In this document: positions 12,345 to 23,375 of the stretch, in pieces
How positions within the stretch are numbered: position 1 is the first letter of the stretch
How the letters are laid out: the number at the start of each line of letters is the position of its first letter
DNA from: Favolaschia claudopus
Taxonomy: Eukaryota; Basidiomycota; Agaricomycetes; Agaricales; Mycenaceae
Length of the DNA: 64,000 nucleotides
Assembly (NCBI GenBank): GCA_037176885.1
Contig: JAWWNJ010000215.1
Span: 1 to 64,000, forward strand
Reading direction: 5' to 3'
The notes under the pieces: model-generated
What the model was told of the DNA's origin: nothing
Seen by the model: the letters and a program-made list of their open reading frames with translations, nothing else
Database searches by the model: none
Position numbers and translations under genes: made by a program

Positions 12345-13637
12345 TCATGAGGTACCGCAAGTAACTCGTATCGAGGCCGACGCGGTCTCTCGATCTTTGA
12401 AAACGAGGTAAGTTCCTTCCTCGCGTTCGTCAATCGAGACGAGGTTGTTTCGTTGCCACGGCCTTCCTAATAACAATTCGAAGGGGGCATTTGGTGCGAC
12501 CCAGAGACCTGTTTTCGTAACCACGCCGCCGCAACTGAATTCCACCTCGTTAATATAGCCGCGCAATTGGCCACGACCGCCGTTTGCGTCGTTCATTCCG
12601 GTAGTCTTCGTCATATCCACTGGGCGGTGTAATACTAACGCGGCGACGTCTTGTCGAACCACGTTAAGTTGTGAACCGGTATCAATAATAGCAGTTACTT
12701 GCCTGCCGTTTATTTCCAGTTCGACTCGAATGAGTACCCCCGTCCGTTCTGGGGCCAGACGAGTTGCGAGAGTAAGGGTGATTGCGCCCCAATAAGAACG
12801 GCTTTCCGCGTTCTTTACCTTGATAACATCCTGCAGACTCGTGCGGATTTCTTTGGACGCGACCAAGGCCTCCCGAACCGACATTGGAATTTCCAAATCC
12901 AGAATTCGTTCTACAATTCCCGGGAAGGTGTACCGTGCCCTGAATTTCTGATCTTCGACCCATGTTCTCTTGACTGCCTCCTTCCCTATTCTTCTGCTGC
13001 TCTTTGAGGTTTGTATCTTGTGAGTTGTCTTGTTGAGTTCTGCGCGTGGGACGTTTCTCCCTGCGCATCTTTCATCTCAACATCCTCACTTGAAACCTTG
13101 CGGGGTTGGCGTGCGTCATAGGGTTGTACATCCTCCAATATATCCCTTATCTTTCCTGGGGTCACCTTTGTTGGCGTGGTCTTGACAACATTTGGAATGG
13201 TTGTTTCGGAATCCTTGTATTGAGAAATACCTTGATCAGGTCGTGGTCCGTTTGGGAATATGTACTCCATCAAACGTCTGTTTGCGCGCAGCTCGTGTGC
13301 TTGGCACTGTGCGGTCTGCTGCGTTGACCTGAAGTTGACGTCGGGGCAAGGTGAGGTAGACTTCTCCTTCGTCATCATCCGTTTGGTTTTCTCCGTCCGA
13401 TTCCTCATCTTCAAAGTCTGTCTCCTCATCCTCGGATTCCTTTATAACCATGTGTGCCGCAGGTGAGTCCATCCTTGAGGTTGCTTTGGTCAAGGTATAA
13501 TCCGTAACGCCAAACATTACCTGCGGAGCTGGAGCCAATCGCCTGGCGGCTGGTGCGATATACTCTCCAGGACGCCTGCGGATAAAGGTGCCATCCGCCA
13601 TGCATAACTTTCCAGTATTCTCATCATGTTTAACCAC
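12345..13637 (-). pseudogene. Element A Gag-protease linker and aspartic protease
   Basis: Starting at 13637, an acidic low-complexity linker changes frame twice (near 13240 and 13000) and leads into a retropepsin-type protease at about 12896-12400. The catalytic motif IIDTGSQ lies at about 12680-12700 and the second conserved block FELLLGRPW at about 12460. The protease would cut the polyprotein into Gag, RT and integrase. A frame change at about 12390 leads into a short stretch (to 12128) and then the extra coding block. Confidence 0.75.
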
Positions 13638-14872
13638 CCCCGCGCTGCAACAACTCCTTTATCTCTACGCAGTCAAACATGCGATGTCCGTCATCCTTTC
13701 CGCATCCAAAACATTCTGGCGGTAAGGGGGCTCCGTTGTTTGCTGGCCGTGGTGATTCCCTATTTCCTCCGCCTAAAGGAATATTATTGGGATACGTAGC
13801 CGCCTGCGTTGCTGAATTGACTCGCTGCCCCGCTATTTTCACGAGCATTGAATCGTGGGGGTGGTCGTCCTCCTCCATTACTCCAGTTGTTCTGCATTTG
13901 TGGAGGCTTAACACATCGTGCTGCATTACCAGTTTGATCCAAAGCCAGAATGGAATAATACGTGGGAGCATATTCCGCATCATCAATCTGCATTCGGTTA
14001 AGTTGGCGGATGAGATCTGTAACTTCGGCTGCCGTACCATTGGGTTTGACTGTAACCTTCTCTTCCTCTTTATGCTTTGTGCGCACCACTTCCGGTTTCG
14101 ACTCTTCCTTTCTCTTCCTCTTTGTCTCGCGCTTCTTTTTCCTACGGCGAGATTCACTCTCTGAATCTGATCCTGAGTCAGAGTCATCCTCATCCGATTC
14201 CAAGTATCCATCGTCGTAGTCAATTCCATAGTCTGCGGCATTGACAATCATGGCTTCTGGCCTACGCCTTCGGAAGCACCACTCTGCTGCGTCGCAAATC
14301 TCCTTCATGGAATGATGCTCTTGTGGAAGTTTGGATTTGGAGGTTGACCACCTCATCACGGAGGTCTGCAGAATTCGTCCTTCCAAAAGCTGACGTAGAT
14401 CTTTGTGAATGCCCAACCAGAAGTAGACATCCGCATTGGCCTCCGTGATCAATCCTTGTCGGATCAATGTGCCTGACATTGTTTTGTATTTGACCACGTA
14501 GTGTTTCCATTGCAACAGGTTGGTGATGAGTCGATGTTGAGTCTTGAGCGTATAACTGGTAATGTCACTTGGTTTGTATTGAGTGGATGCCCTTTCTGCA
14601 TCATAATACTTCAGGAGTTCCCTCCGTAAGCGTTTCCAATTATCCAGTTGGTAATGTTCGGATGCGTGGATGAAGGCTCGTACGTTTGCGCTGCAATATT
14701 CCAAAATGCACTCGCATTGATCCACAGGATCCGTGACATTATATTTGATGATGAGTTTGTCGTAGTGATGAATGAAATATTCCACATCTTCGTGGTTGCC
14801 TTTAAAGGTCTTAGGTGCCTCCCTTGCTTCCGCGTAATGGAAGGTCAAGGATGGTCCGCACGGGGGTTCCAA
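13630..14872 (-). pseudogene. gag: Element A Gag with zinc knuckle
   Basis: A 362-codon frame from ATG at 14872 gives a helical capsid-like region, a Ser/Asp/Glu stretch followed by a run of Lys/Arg (about 14210-14080), and a Gly/Asn-rich tail. A frame change near 13790 continues into a zinc knuckle at about 13710-13670: C-x2-C-x5-H-x4-C. This is one residue longer than the usual C-x2-C-x4-H-x4-C. Gag packages the RNA genome into virus-like particles. The start is the first ATG after the leader and fits the family. Confidence 0.75.
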
Positions 14873-15214
14873 ATGGCATCTTTCCCCTTCGGCATACGAG
14901 TGGGAATGATGGGCGATGCTTCTGACGTATCCGTGTCATCTCCGGAATCATATGGGGTCCATATTGCCGCTATGCCTATCAGCCGCATGGACAGGATTTG
15001 CGTGTGCGTGGAATGTGAATGCTTGTGGCGCTGATTGGGATTGTGACGTGTTGCCCCAAATTAGGCATGGTGTGGGCGTGATGGTATGGGGGATTAACAA
15101 ACGTGGGGTGGGGTTGATCTGCAGTGGCGTCGTCGGGATTTACGTGCATGATAGGTGTGTGGGAATTTGATAGGGGATGGGTGGGAAGGTGAGAGTGATT
15201 GTCACTGTTATCAC

Positions 15215-15232
15215 CCCCTGCGGTGGTCACCA
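15215..15232 (-). other. Element A primer binding site (candidate)
   Basis: Four bases inside the 5' LTR the minus strand reads TGGTGACCACCGCAGGGG. TGG pairs with the CCA end of a tRNA and is the normal start of a primer binding site. Element B has a closely similar site, so both may use a related tRNA. I could not name the tRNA. Confidence 0.55.
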
Positions 15233-15236
15233 GTGA

Positions 15237-16070
15237 TGTCAAGTGTATAAAGTGTTATACAAGAGGTCCTCCGGAAGTGACGTTATTCGGGAGTTTCTCT
15301 TTGTTCGTGATAAGTGAGTGAGTTGGGGGAAGTGGGAGAATTCCTGGGAATTAGGAGAGGGTGGAGTGTGGAGAGAAATGTGGGAAGGGTTCCTGGGATA
15401 AGGTCTCGTATGCAAGACTTTACCACGTTGTGTCGTAGTAAAGCCGAATGACGTAAGAAGGAAGGATGCGCACTCGAAGTAGAGCACGGCGGGGTAGGTC
15501 TCGTAGGCAAGACGCTACCAAATGTCGTACGTGGGTAAGCTCGGTACCGCTAAATCATTTAACGGTGCCGCGCTAAGTCGTTGCTGATGCCGCGCTAATT
15601 CGTTGCTGATACCGCGTTTCGTTCGTCTGCTGATGCCCGCGCTATTGAGTCCGTATACTGATACCGCGCTAAGTCGTTGTCTGATGAATCCAAATGGGGG
15701 ACCGGGACGTGAGAAATTTCGATTGCGAGTGACTGGGGGTATTGGATTAAGAAGCTAGCTACTACAATTTGGGGGGTTTATATAGGTACCGAATGAGTCA
15801 TATAAGAAATGAGTCCATTAGAGTCATATTGAAGGCTGTGTCCATAGCTTTGCTGTTCCAACCTGTGGTCCAGCTTTATTGGCTGTGTTGGGCAGTGCTT
15901 GCCACTGCTATGTTGCATGTTTCATATCCTGGGTTTGGCTGTGCATAATAATGGCTGTGTCGTAGCGATGGTTGCTATGTTTGGTTTGCTGGGGATTTGT
16001 CTGGAAAGTCTCCTTCCTTTCTCCATGACGACTATTCTTCTTTATCTCCAAACACTTTTGGATGATGACA
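15237..16070 (-). repeat. Element A 5' LTR
   Basis: Direct repeat of 2321-3148 with about ten single-base indels and one clear substitution between the copies. A minus-strand TATATAAA box at 15777-15784 is the likely core promoter, leaving roughly 0.5 kb of R-U5 leader before the primer site. Confidence 0.93.
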
Positions 16071-16604
16071 ACGAACGTTCCTGTTACGAGCCTCGCCTCG
16101 AGGTAAGATCCTTCCGGTCCTTGCCAGAACTTCTAATTCATCCTTGAGTAGAGAAATCACTTCAAGATCACTGATCCTTCGATGATCCGCTCTTCGGCAT
16201 CTCCGGCAATCCTTCTGCCGCTACTCGGTTTCCCTCGGTTCGCCGTTCCGCGACTCGAATTCCCTTGATATTGGTCTAGGCGCGCTGCCTGAAGTACTCC
16301 ATCCATATTATCCCTTGTTCCTTGATGCCCCCTTAGGTCCCAGTTCGATTGACAGAACGGTTAGACTTAGCAGAGGGATTGCCATCCTTGACTACTGTGT
16401 ATGATTTCCCATTTCTGGATAATTATAATTCGTAGACGAGTCTAGCTTTCCGCGCATCATTTAGTTAACAGCGCGGGTACGCTTAACCCTCTGAGATATA
16501 TTCCAGTAGATGTTCCTATACTTCCTCTTAGTTCAAACACGCGTTATATAATATTAAACATGTTCAAAATTGAGAAAACACGGGGTGTTTTCATCCCAGG
16601 CCTA
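16071..16604. other. Non-coding stretch right of element A
   Basis: No gene is supported. The first four bases (ACGA) are the target duplication of element A. The remainder is mixed-composition sequence that joined 2320 before the insertion. It ends where the truncated polyprotein of fragment D stops (about 16605). Confidence 0.45.
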
Positions 16605-17500
16605 TCAACGGGCTCGCAAGTCAACCACGGTGCGTAGTTTCGGCGGGTTGGTTTTGGCTTTCGGAATTAACAGCATGGGAACAGTATTCCCTGAACTGGT
16701 CACTTTCCAGCACCCAGTCTTCAAATAATTCCGACGCTTCTCATCCCATTGAGGACGAAGAGCCTCGGGACACCGAGACGGTCTCCACGGTAGGATTTTC
16801 TTCTCATCAATGAGAGGAATTGTATGGTTGATTGCGCGCAAAGGCGGCAAAGGAGTTTCTGCAGCCTTCTTGCAGATCGGTTTTGCATATTCAATCAACT
16901 CGTCACGAGCAGACTGAATAGTTTGATTCTCTAACTCGGTGGAGTGCGAATAAATCTTTGCAGTAGCAACTCCGGAAATCGGTAAGCATTTGGCGCTTCC
17001 AACGCAAACACGAAAAGGGTTGAGCCCAATATTAACCTGATGTTGAAACAGCCAAGCTGTCCCCAAAATCAAGTCATACCCGCTAACATTTGCGATGTAG
17101 AAGGTACGAGGACAGTTGATATCCTGATATCTGAAGTCAACTTCAATAGAATGGTTGATTTTCGACCTCGAGCCTTGAACAGCAAGCTGAAGAATGATTG
17201 GTTCGTTTAATTCTCTTCGTTTCAATTGAAGCTGATCTGCCAGAGAGCTAGAGATCAGGTCCCCAAGCGAACCCCGAATCAACCAAGGCACGGGCTGGCT
17301 GTCCATGAATATGTACCACAATAACAAGTGGCTTGGCGACAATTTTGTCGGGAACTCGAGGCAAACAAGCGGTACGAGTTATTCCTTGAACTTGGTCGGA
17401 GGGAATTTGAATTCCTCCGCAGTACAATGTTGAGTACTCGAAGAGTCGAAGGCATCGCCAATTTTCAGTTCCAACCACACCACCACCACCCCGAGCATAT
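16605..17500 (-). pseudogene. Gypsy fragment D: protease and start of RT
   Basis: Read on the minus strand. A retropepsin motif ALVDSG occurs at about 17280, followed after a one-base shift (near 17270) by a long protease C-terminal half with YDLILGTAWLF (about 17040). The RT N-terminal region follows (GCWKV, VPMLLIPK, VVDLRAR) and stops at 16605. The catalytic YxDD, RNase H and integrase are missing, so the fragment cannot move by itself. Its upstream end is fused to fragment C. Confidence 0.75.
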
Positions 17501-19774
17501 CCAACAAATAGGATATGGCCCTCATTGATGAGATCCCTCAGGATATCGTTCATCATGGTTTGGAATGTAGCCGGTGAGTTAGTCAGCCCGAAGAACATTA
17601 CGAGCGGTTCGAACAACCCTCGATTTGTGCGGAATGCCGCCTTCCACTCATCCCCTTCCTTGATCCGGACATTATTGTATCCCCATCGTATGTCCAATTT
17701 GGAGAAGTATTTTGCGCCTCGAAGCTTATTGACCAGCTCCGAGATAAGTGGCAAAGGATATCGATTTTTTACTGTCATTTCATTGAGTTTTCGATAATCC
17801 TGCACTGGTCGTAGAGATCCGTCCTTTTTCTTCACAAAGAAGAACGCGGGAAGCCATCGGAGACTTTGATGGTCTGATCCGTCCGCTTTTTAAGTTCTCC
17901 TCTAAGAAGTCATTGAGTTTCTCTTGTTCGCTCAATGAAAGGGGGATAGATCTTGCAATCTACTGCCTTGGAGCCAGGCTTTAATTCGATTGCATGATCC
18001 CACCAGTCTCTTTTCTGGTAATGAATCAAACGACTCTTTCGCAAAGACTTTCACAAACTCCCGATATTGCTCAGGGATTTTGTCCTCTGTCAGCTTCTCC
18101 TTTTCTGCTGCCGCCGCCTCCGCCATCACCTGTGCTGATGTTCCTTTGGCACGTAATTCAATGGCTGGTGCGAAGTCTACCAGCAGAATCGATTCTCCCT
18201 CCTCCACACCTTCCTCTTTCCCCGACACCAGTCCGGGTCTCCTCTCCGCTCATATTGCACTCAGTTGGACATCGGCTAAACGTGATTTTCTGGTCTCTCC
18301 AGTCCACCTCTGGATTATGTTTAAAGAGCCAGTCATATCCAATGAATACACGAGCTTTTCCGAGTCCGGTGATCAGGAATCGTTGGCGTTCTGTGTGAGG
18401 TCCGATGGTCATGATCATCTCTACGTAATGAGTGATCTTTCCCTTGGTGTTCTCGGTACCGTCAGCATGCGCGCTACGATGTGTGCTTCCAGTTCCTTCT
18501 GCTCGAAACCTTCAGCTTTGGCATAGTCCCCGATCCCATGCAGGTGGCAGTGCATCCGTTATCAAGGAGTGCTCGGATAGAACGTCTCTTTCCGGTGTCC
18601 AGGGTCTCCAGCCCTATTGGGACAAGCATCTCATGATGGATTCGCTGCCTTTGGAACTCTCTGAGTTCTTCTCGCAGGCGGTTCTCAGAAATTCCCATCG
18701 CCTTTCTTGCGAGCCACCGAGTAGCCTCCTGTTTCTTGAGACCAAACGGCACCCCGCGTGTGCTTTGGCGCTTCCTCCCCTTTTGCAGAGCAGCACTCGA
18801 ACTGTTGCGCTGGGGATAGAGCCACCGAGCCGTCATTGGCTCCCTTTTCCTTTTCACTATTTTTATCACTGGTTGAGATTCCAGGGGCCTTTTTAAATGC
18901 GCTCCAGCGCTTGTTCGCTTCATCCATCCTTCGGTTTTTGATATGACGTTTACGGTTCTGATTCTCCAAGATACATATTTTTTGTGTGTTTTCTGTAGCT
19001 GTAAGGGGTTCGTTTTCGTCCTTAGGCAGGCTACTATTTTCTATATAAGTTATAGGTAGAGAGTCCGATGTTTTGTGTTTTCAATTTTCTCGTCTGCATC
19101 AAGCAGGGTGAAGCGTCCATATTTCGTATCAATTGGGGGCGCCGGTTTGGCCGTAACCGGGGGCCCCTTAAAAAACCCTTTCTCTCGGAGTATCTTTGCG
19201 AGAGCTTCCAAATCGTCCTGTGTGTAGTCATCGGTCTTGATCAACCGGATATTAAACTTCTTCTTGGGCGGCTCCGGACATTCGCGCTTCATGTGGCCCT
19301 CTTGACCACAATTGTAGCACTTGAAGGGCGTGACTTTCGCCTGTGCCCTGTCAACGTCCATGGGTGCTGTTTCACCTGGTGCCAATCTCTTGGCCAGGTT
19401 CGGGAGCCGTTCCCTGGGATGTCTCTTTCCTTGGTTGGGGGGTGGAGAAATTGCTGCGCGCGGGAGCCCAAAACATCCCGCCGCCTTGGCCCCATTGGTT
19501 CTTCAGGAGCTTCTCTCGCTCCATAATTCCGCTGATAGTCATCAGACGCTTCTTGAGTTCCTGATATTTCCCAGGAATCTCAATCCCTCCAGCATATAGC
19601 TGACGTCTGACCTCATCTGCGATAAGGGCTTCCAAGGTTTGACACAGGAACGTGTCGTGAACTGCTTCTCCGGGAATATATCCTGCTTCCTGAGCCGTGA
19701 GTTTCATACGATTGCAGGAAGTCGGCCAGGGGAGTCTTTCCCTGCCTAGTTCTCAAAAGGCGTAAGAAGGCCGT
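17501..19774 (-). pseudogene. Gypsy fragment C: Gag, protease, partial RT
   Basis: Read on the minus strand. Gag starts beyond the element B LTR and continues from 19774. Its zinc knuckle CYNCGQEGHMKREC lies at about 19320-19280, a standard C-x2-C-x4-H-x4-C. A protease-like block has ALLDNGCT at about 18560, with DNG where DSG or DTG is usual. RT at 17835-17500 has [19 protein letters not shown] and [10 protein letters not shown], and breaks off exactly where YxDD should follow. Frame changes occur near 19380, 18970, 18480 and 18000. The family resembles the Tf2-like gypsy elements of basidiomycetes and differs from elements A and B. Confidence 0.75.
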
Positions 19775-21164
19775 TGATAAGCAGGCTATTAGGCTAGTAG
19801 TGGAATGTGCAGGAATTTGCGCGTTTTGCTAGCTAAGTACCTACCTATTAGGCTCAAGAGGGTTAGGATCAGTCCTGGATTGCTAACCAAGACACGGCCA
19901 AGTCAAGGCAATACCTGGACGTATCGTAAGGAAATCACCAGACCGAGCGACGTACCTCAAGTAAAGGTATTTGGGCTCCGCTAAGAGTATAAAGCCTCTT
20001 GGGTCCACGAGGTGTCTGAATACCACAAAAGGGGACTTAACAAATGACCGTCCCACCTGTTACATACTCTGGCCTAGACGAGCGGGCTGCCTGGCTAACC
20101 AACTGATCAGCTAAAACACCATGATCAGGACGGCTGGCTACAGGCCATCACCTCCGAGGCATTTACGGAACAGTCATTGTCACTTAGACGCATCAAGGGA
20201 TCACTAAACCTATCACGGGGGAACACAAGCCGGACTCTAGATAGCGTTCGGGATCCCGTCCTTGGCCTGAACATAGGAAGTATGGGTATCTAAATGACCG
20301 TTGGATACTCAGCTTTCTGTTTCTGCACAAAGCCAGGCAAAGGCTTAAGCAAGGAGCCCATAACTAAGGAACCTCTTGGAGAGTGGACGTATTTGATCGT
20401 GGTTGTGAAACGATCGGAAACCAGGGATGAAGGAAAGGATCATAAATTATCTGGATGCCTATTGGACAATGTATTAAATTAGACCATGGACAGTCGCACA
20501 GTAATCAGTAAATAGTAAGCTAGAATGTACAGTATATAAGGCCAGTGGTAGAAGGTGTTCAGTACTGGATTCCTGACCTAGCTAGGGCGTGTCGGTTTAA
20601 CTGGCTAAAGTCCCGAATAAAGGCAGAGATCTAGGGCTTGACATCCTATATCAACTCTATACCAGGAGCTCTGTTTAGCGTTTTGTACAAGTTTCTCAAT
20701 CTACTCGCGCCCCACTCTTAGTGTGAATTTGGACTTTAAGGCCGTCTGTGTGGTATCAGCGGTATTGGACTTGGATATTGTGTGAACTCTGTGTTAGCTG
20801 TGTGGTATCAGCTTTTGTTGGACTTGGAATTGGACTTGGAATTGGACTTGGCCTAGCTGTGTTGTATCAGCTAAATATTGGACTTGAGCACTCGTTTGGC
20901 TTTTAGTCAAGAGAGGACTTGATTCTATCTGGCACTCAATCGTATTTAGCACTAGTTAGAGGTTTATATCTTAGGCTCCCTTCGATCATCTTAAACAAGT
21001 GATCAAACGAGCTGTACTCGGCGTAGTTATAGTACCATTACAAGGGGGAAAGTAGTTAGGATTGGGTTTGTTGGTTCGCTAGCGGTTGAAAGCTAGATAG
21101 GCCTTCAGGGTTAATCCACAAACTATCTAGTACTTGCTGTACTAGACCGCGTGCAAGCGTTTCA
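19775..21164 (+). repeat. Element B 5' LTR
   Basis: Direct repeat of 37454-38828. It contains a TATATAAG box (20533-20540) and, near 20820-20870, a run of attggactt(gg) micro-repeats that is one unit longer than in the 3' copy. It also contains a 62-codon open frame that is probably chance. Confidence 0.92.
20533..20540 (+). promoter_or_regulatory. TATA box of element B LTR
   Basis: TATATAAG in a GTAC-rich context, conserved in the 3' LTR at 38205-38212. Its place about 630 bp before the LTR end would give a usual U3-R-U5 division. The start of transcription was not determined. Confidence 0.5.
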
Positions 21165-21166
21165 TC

Positions 21167-21184
21167 TGGAGCCCACCGCGAGGG
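21167..21184 (+). other. Element B primer binding site (candidate)
   Basis: TGGAGCCCACCGCGAG begins two bases after the LTR end. TGG pairs with the tRNA 3' CCA. Compared with element A (TGGTGACCACCGCAG), the CCACCGC block is identical at nearly the same distance. Confidence 0.6.
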
Positions 21185-21236
21185 GGGTTAAAGATAAAAT
21201 CTTTGTGCTATTTTCCGGTTTTTGTGTTTTGGTAGA

Positions 21237-23364
21237 CTTGTTCTCCAAAAAGCTTAAACACAACCATTCGCCATTCTACCTAACAATCCGCAAGGAGAGG
21301 AAGGGGAAGAAGAGGTTTATCAAGCCTCAGGCACACAACCGTTAACCTATTGGGATAGGCCGTCTACACGATCTACTCAAAGGTCGACTTTAGCAGGAGT
21401 ATCGGTTGGATTACCCACCTCTACTACTACTAGACATAAATCGGCAGCGCAACGGGCAAGGGAGGAGCAAGCAGCTAGGGCTAACTCGAGGACTCAAGCT
21501 TCACGCGATAGAGCCTTAGTTAACCCTTCTATCTCATCCGCACCTATTGCCTCCACTTCTAGCCTAAAGGAAACTCCTTCGGTTATAACTAGACCCACTA
21601 CAGACGCAAAGCTGGCGGATCAAGCCTCCACTTCGTCTGCGGCGCCTATCCAGACGCCTACTTTTATACCTACTGTTGACCCTTCCACGGTCAACAACCC
21701 AACCCCAGTAGTTATTCAACCGGTTGCCCCACAGCGACCAGCCAGGATGACTTCACAGAATGGAATCCGTATGCCCCGCTCCCTGGGATAAAAATGGGCC
21801 TTCATTCGATGGAAAATCGGCTAACTCGCTTAGACGGTTCTTCAAAAATATGGCTACTGTTATCCAGACAGGAGGGCTAACCACGGATAAAGAGAAGAAG
21901 GAAAAGGTTTTGGATTATATCCATGACCAAGATATTATTGAGCAGTGGGAGCGAATGCCCTCGCATGCGTCCGGGACCCTATGATGATTGGGTCAAGGAA
22001 ATTAGGAACTTATTTCCCGAGTTGGAAGATGCGGAAGTAGGGTCTTTGCGCAAACTAGAGAAGCTTTGCTCTGAATTTGAAGACATTCCTGTCACAGACT
22101 TAGGAAAGGTCAGAAGGTTTAGCATTGCTTTCCTAAACAAAGCCGAGAAACTGCTTAAACCGCCCGCTTCTATTGATAATGGGCAATTAGTAGCTAAGTT
22201 TTTGGGATGCTTGGACGAGGACTTCGAGCAAAATGTGAACGCTATGATTATTCATAAGAAGTTCGCAACGAATGGGTCAGTAATTGGGCCAGCCACAGGA
22301 GCCACGGCGGTTAACCCGGGCACTGGGCCAACTCAACTAACCTCACGATAATCCTGGAGTTAAACGCAGAGGAGACAAAATCCCTCTTACCTCAGTTATA
22401 GAAATAGCGACGGAGTTAGCTGAGATTTGGGATGCACAGCCTATTAAACCCAGAAGAGAGGTTCTTCTCGTTCAAGGGATTCAAAAGCTGTTAGTCTGAA
22501 TCTAGCTACCGAAGTCTCTAAAGAAAGCTCTGAGATAAATGAGAGTATCCTAGCCTTAACTGCTGCGATTAAAGATGGGTTCACTGTCCAGGATAAAAAG
22601 CTGGAAAGTCTAGCCAAGACAGCGTTTACGCAGTCGGCGAATGAAGGGGGAACTTCAAACTTCAACCCTGGGAATTCGGGTAGACAGGAAAGCGGGCCCG
22701 AGGAATTATCAGAACTCCGGTCATAATCATTATCAAGGAAATAATAATAACAATGCGTCGAATAACGGCCTTTGCTATTATTGTGAACTAGGAGACCATC
22801 TCATGAATAAGTGCCCTTATAAAAAGGAGCATATAGAGATGGGGGTACATAGGTTTTGATAATGGACAAATGCGCTTGGGTAATGGACAATATATTCCAA
22901 GGAATCCTGAAGGCAATTGTCGGAAGATTCGAGTTGACGAATATTGGCATTCACAAGGCAAAAAGAAAGGGTCTCCGTTAGGAACTCTGCCCCTGATGCA
23001 GAATATGGTTAACCGAGTCGATGACATTGAGCACATGTATGACTCTAGGGACGACGAATTACTCTCGCTAAAGGTTCAAGTTCAGAATTTGCAAAGAAAT
23101 TCGAACTCCGGGCAACCTGGACTTGGATTAGTAGGGTTAAATCCTCCCCAGCCGGTTAACCAATTTAGCGTTCCACAGTTTACTGTTGGAATGCAGCCGG
23201 CTGCTCCTCAGTTTATTCAAAATCCGGTTCAGCCAAATGGATTACTTGACATAGCTCAGATGTGCAACTTGGTTGACGCATTTAGGGGAACTCAGAAGGT
23301 AGATCAGTTTGCGGTAACGCGAAATGGGACTACTACTGAGCAACCCGCTAATCCAAGTTTCTAA
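21237..23364 (+). pseudogene. gag: Element B Gag with zinc knuckle (several frame breaks)
   Basis: Coding-like sequence runs through five joined frames: 21237-21791 (Pro/Thr/Ser-rich N-terminus with LTYWDRPSTRS), 21760-21984, 21923-22351 (helical capsid-like part), about 22380-22690, and 22641-22859. The last carries the zinc knuckle CYYCELGDHLMNKC (C-x2-C-x4-H-x4-C) at about 22780-22820. The frame at 22870-23364 then gives a Pro/Gln-rich C-terminus ending in TAA. Breaks lie near 21780, 21975, 22350, 22680 and 22850. Since pol downstream is unbroken, this Gag is either decayed or affected by base-call errors. No ATG was found for the first segment. Confidence 0.7.
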
Positions 23365-23375
23365 AGCGTTCGAGG

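Larger units (their letters stand above)
2321..16070 (-). mobile_element. Element A: full-length Ty3/gypsy retrotransposon with extra coding blocks
   Basis: Two direct repeats of 828 and 834 bp, starting TGTCAAG and ending GATGACA, bracket 12.1 kb. They are flanked by the 4-bp duplication ACGA (2317-2320 and 16071-16074). On the minus strand the order is Gag, protease, an unusual 3.5-kb coding block, RT, RNase H, integrase and a downstream ORF, which makes it a Ty3/gypsy element (integrase after RNase H). At 13.75 kb it is long for the group. Coding frames are interrupted by many single-base shifts, so this copy is either non-autonomous or carries sequence errors. It is the younger of the two full elements judged by substitutions between LTRs. 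Confidence 0.92.

Noticed and set aside
20294..20482. 62-codon open frame in the element B 5' LTR, present also in the 3' LTR (37967-38176)
   Set aside because: The C-terminal end differs between the two LTR copies because of an indel, and LTRs rarely encode proteins. The conservation is explained by LTR identity.
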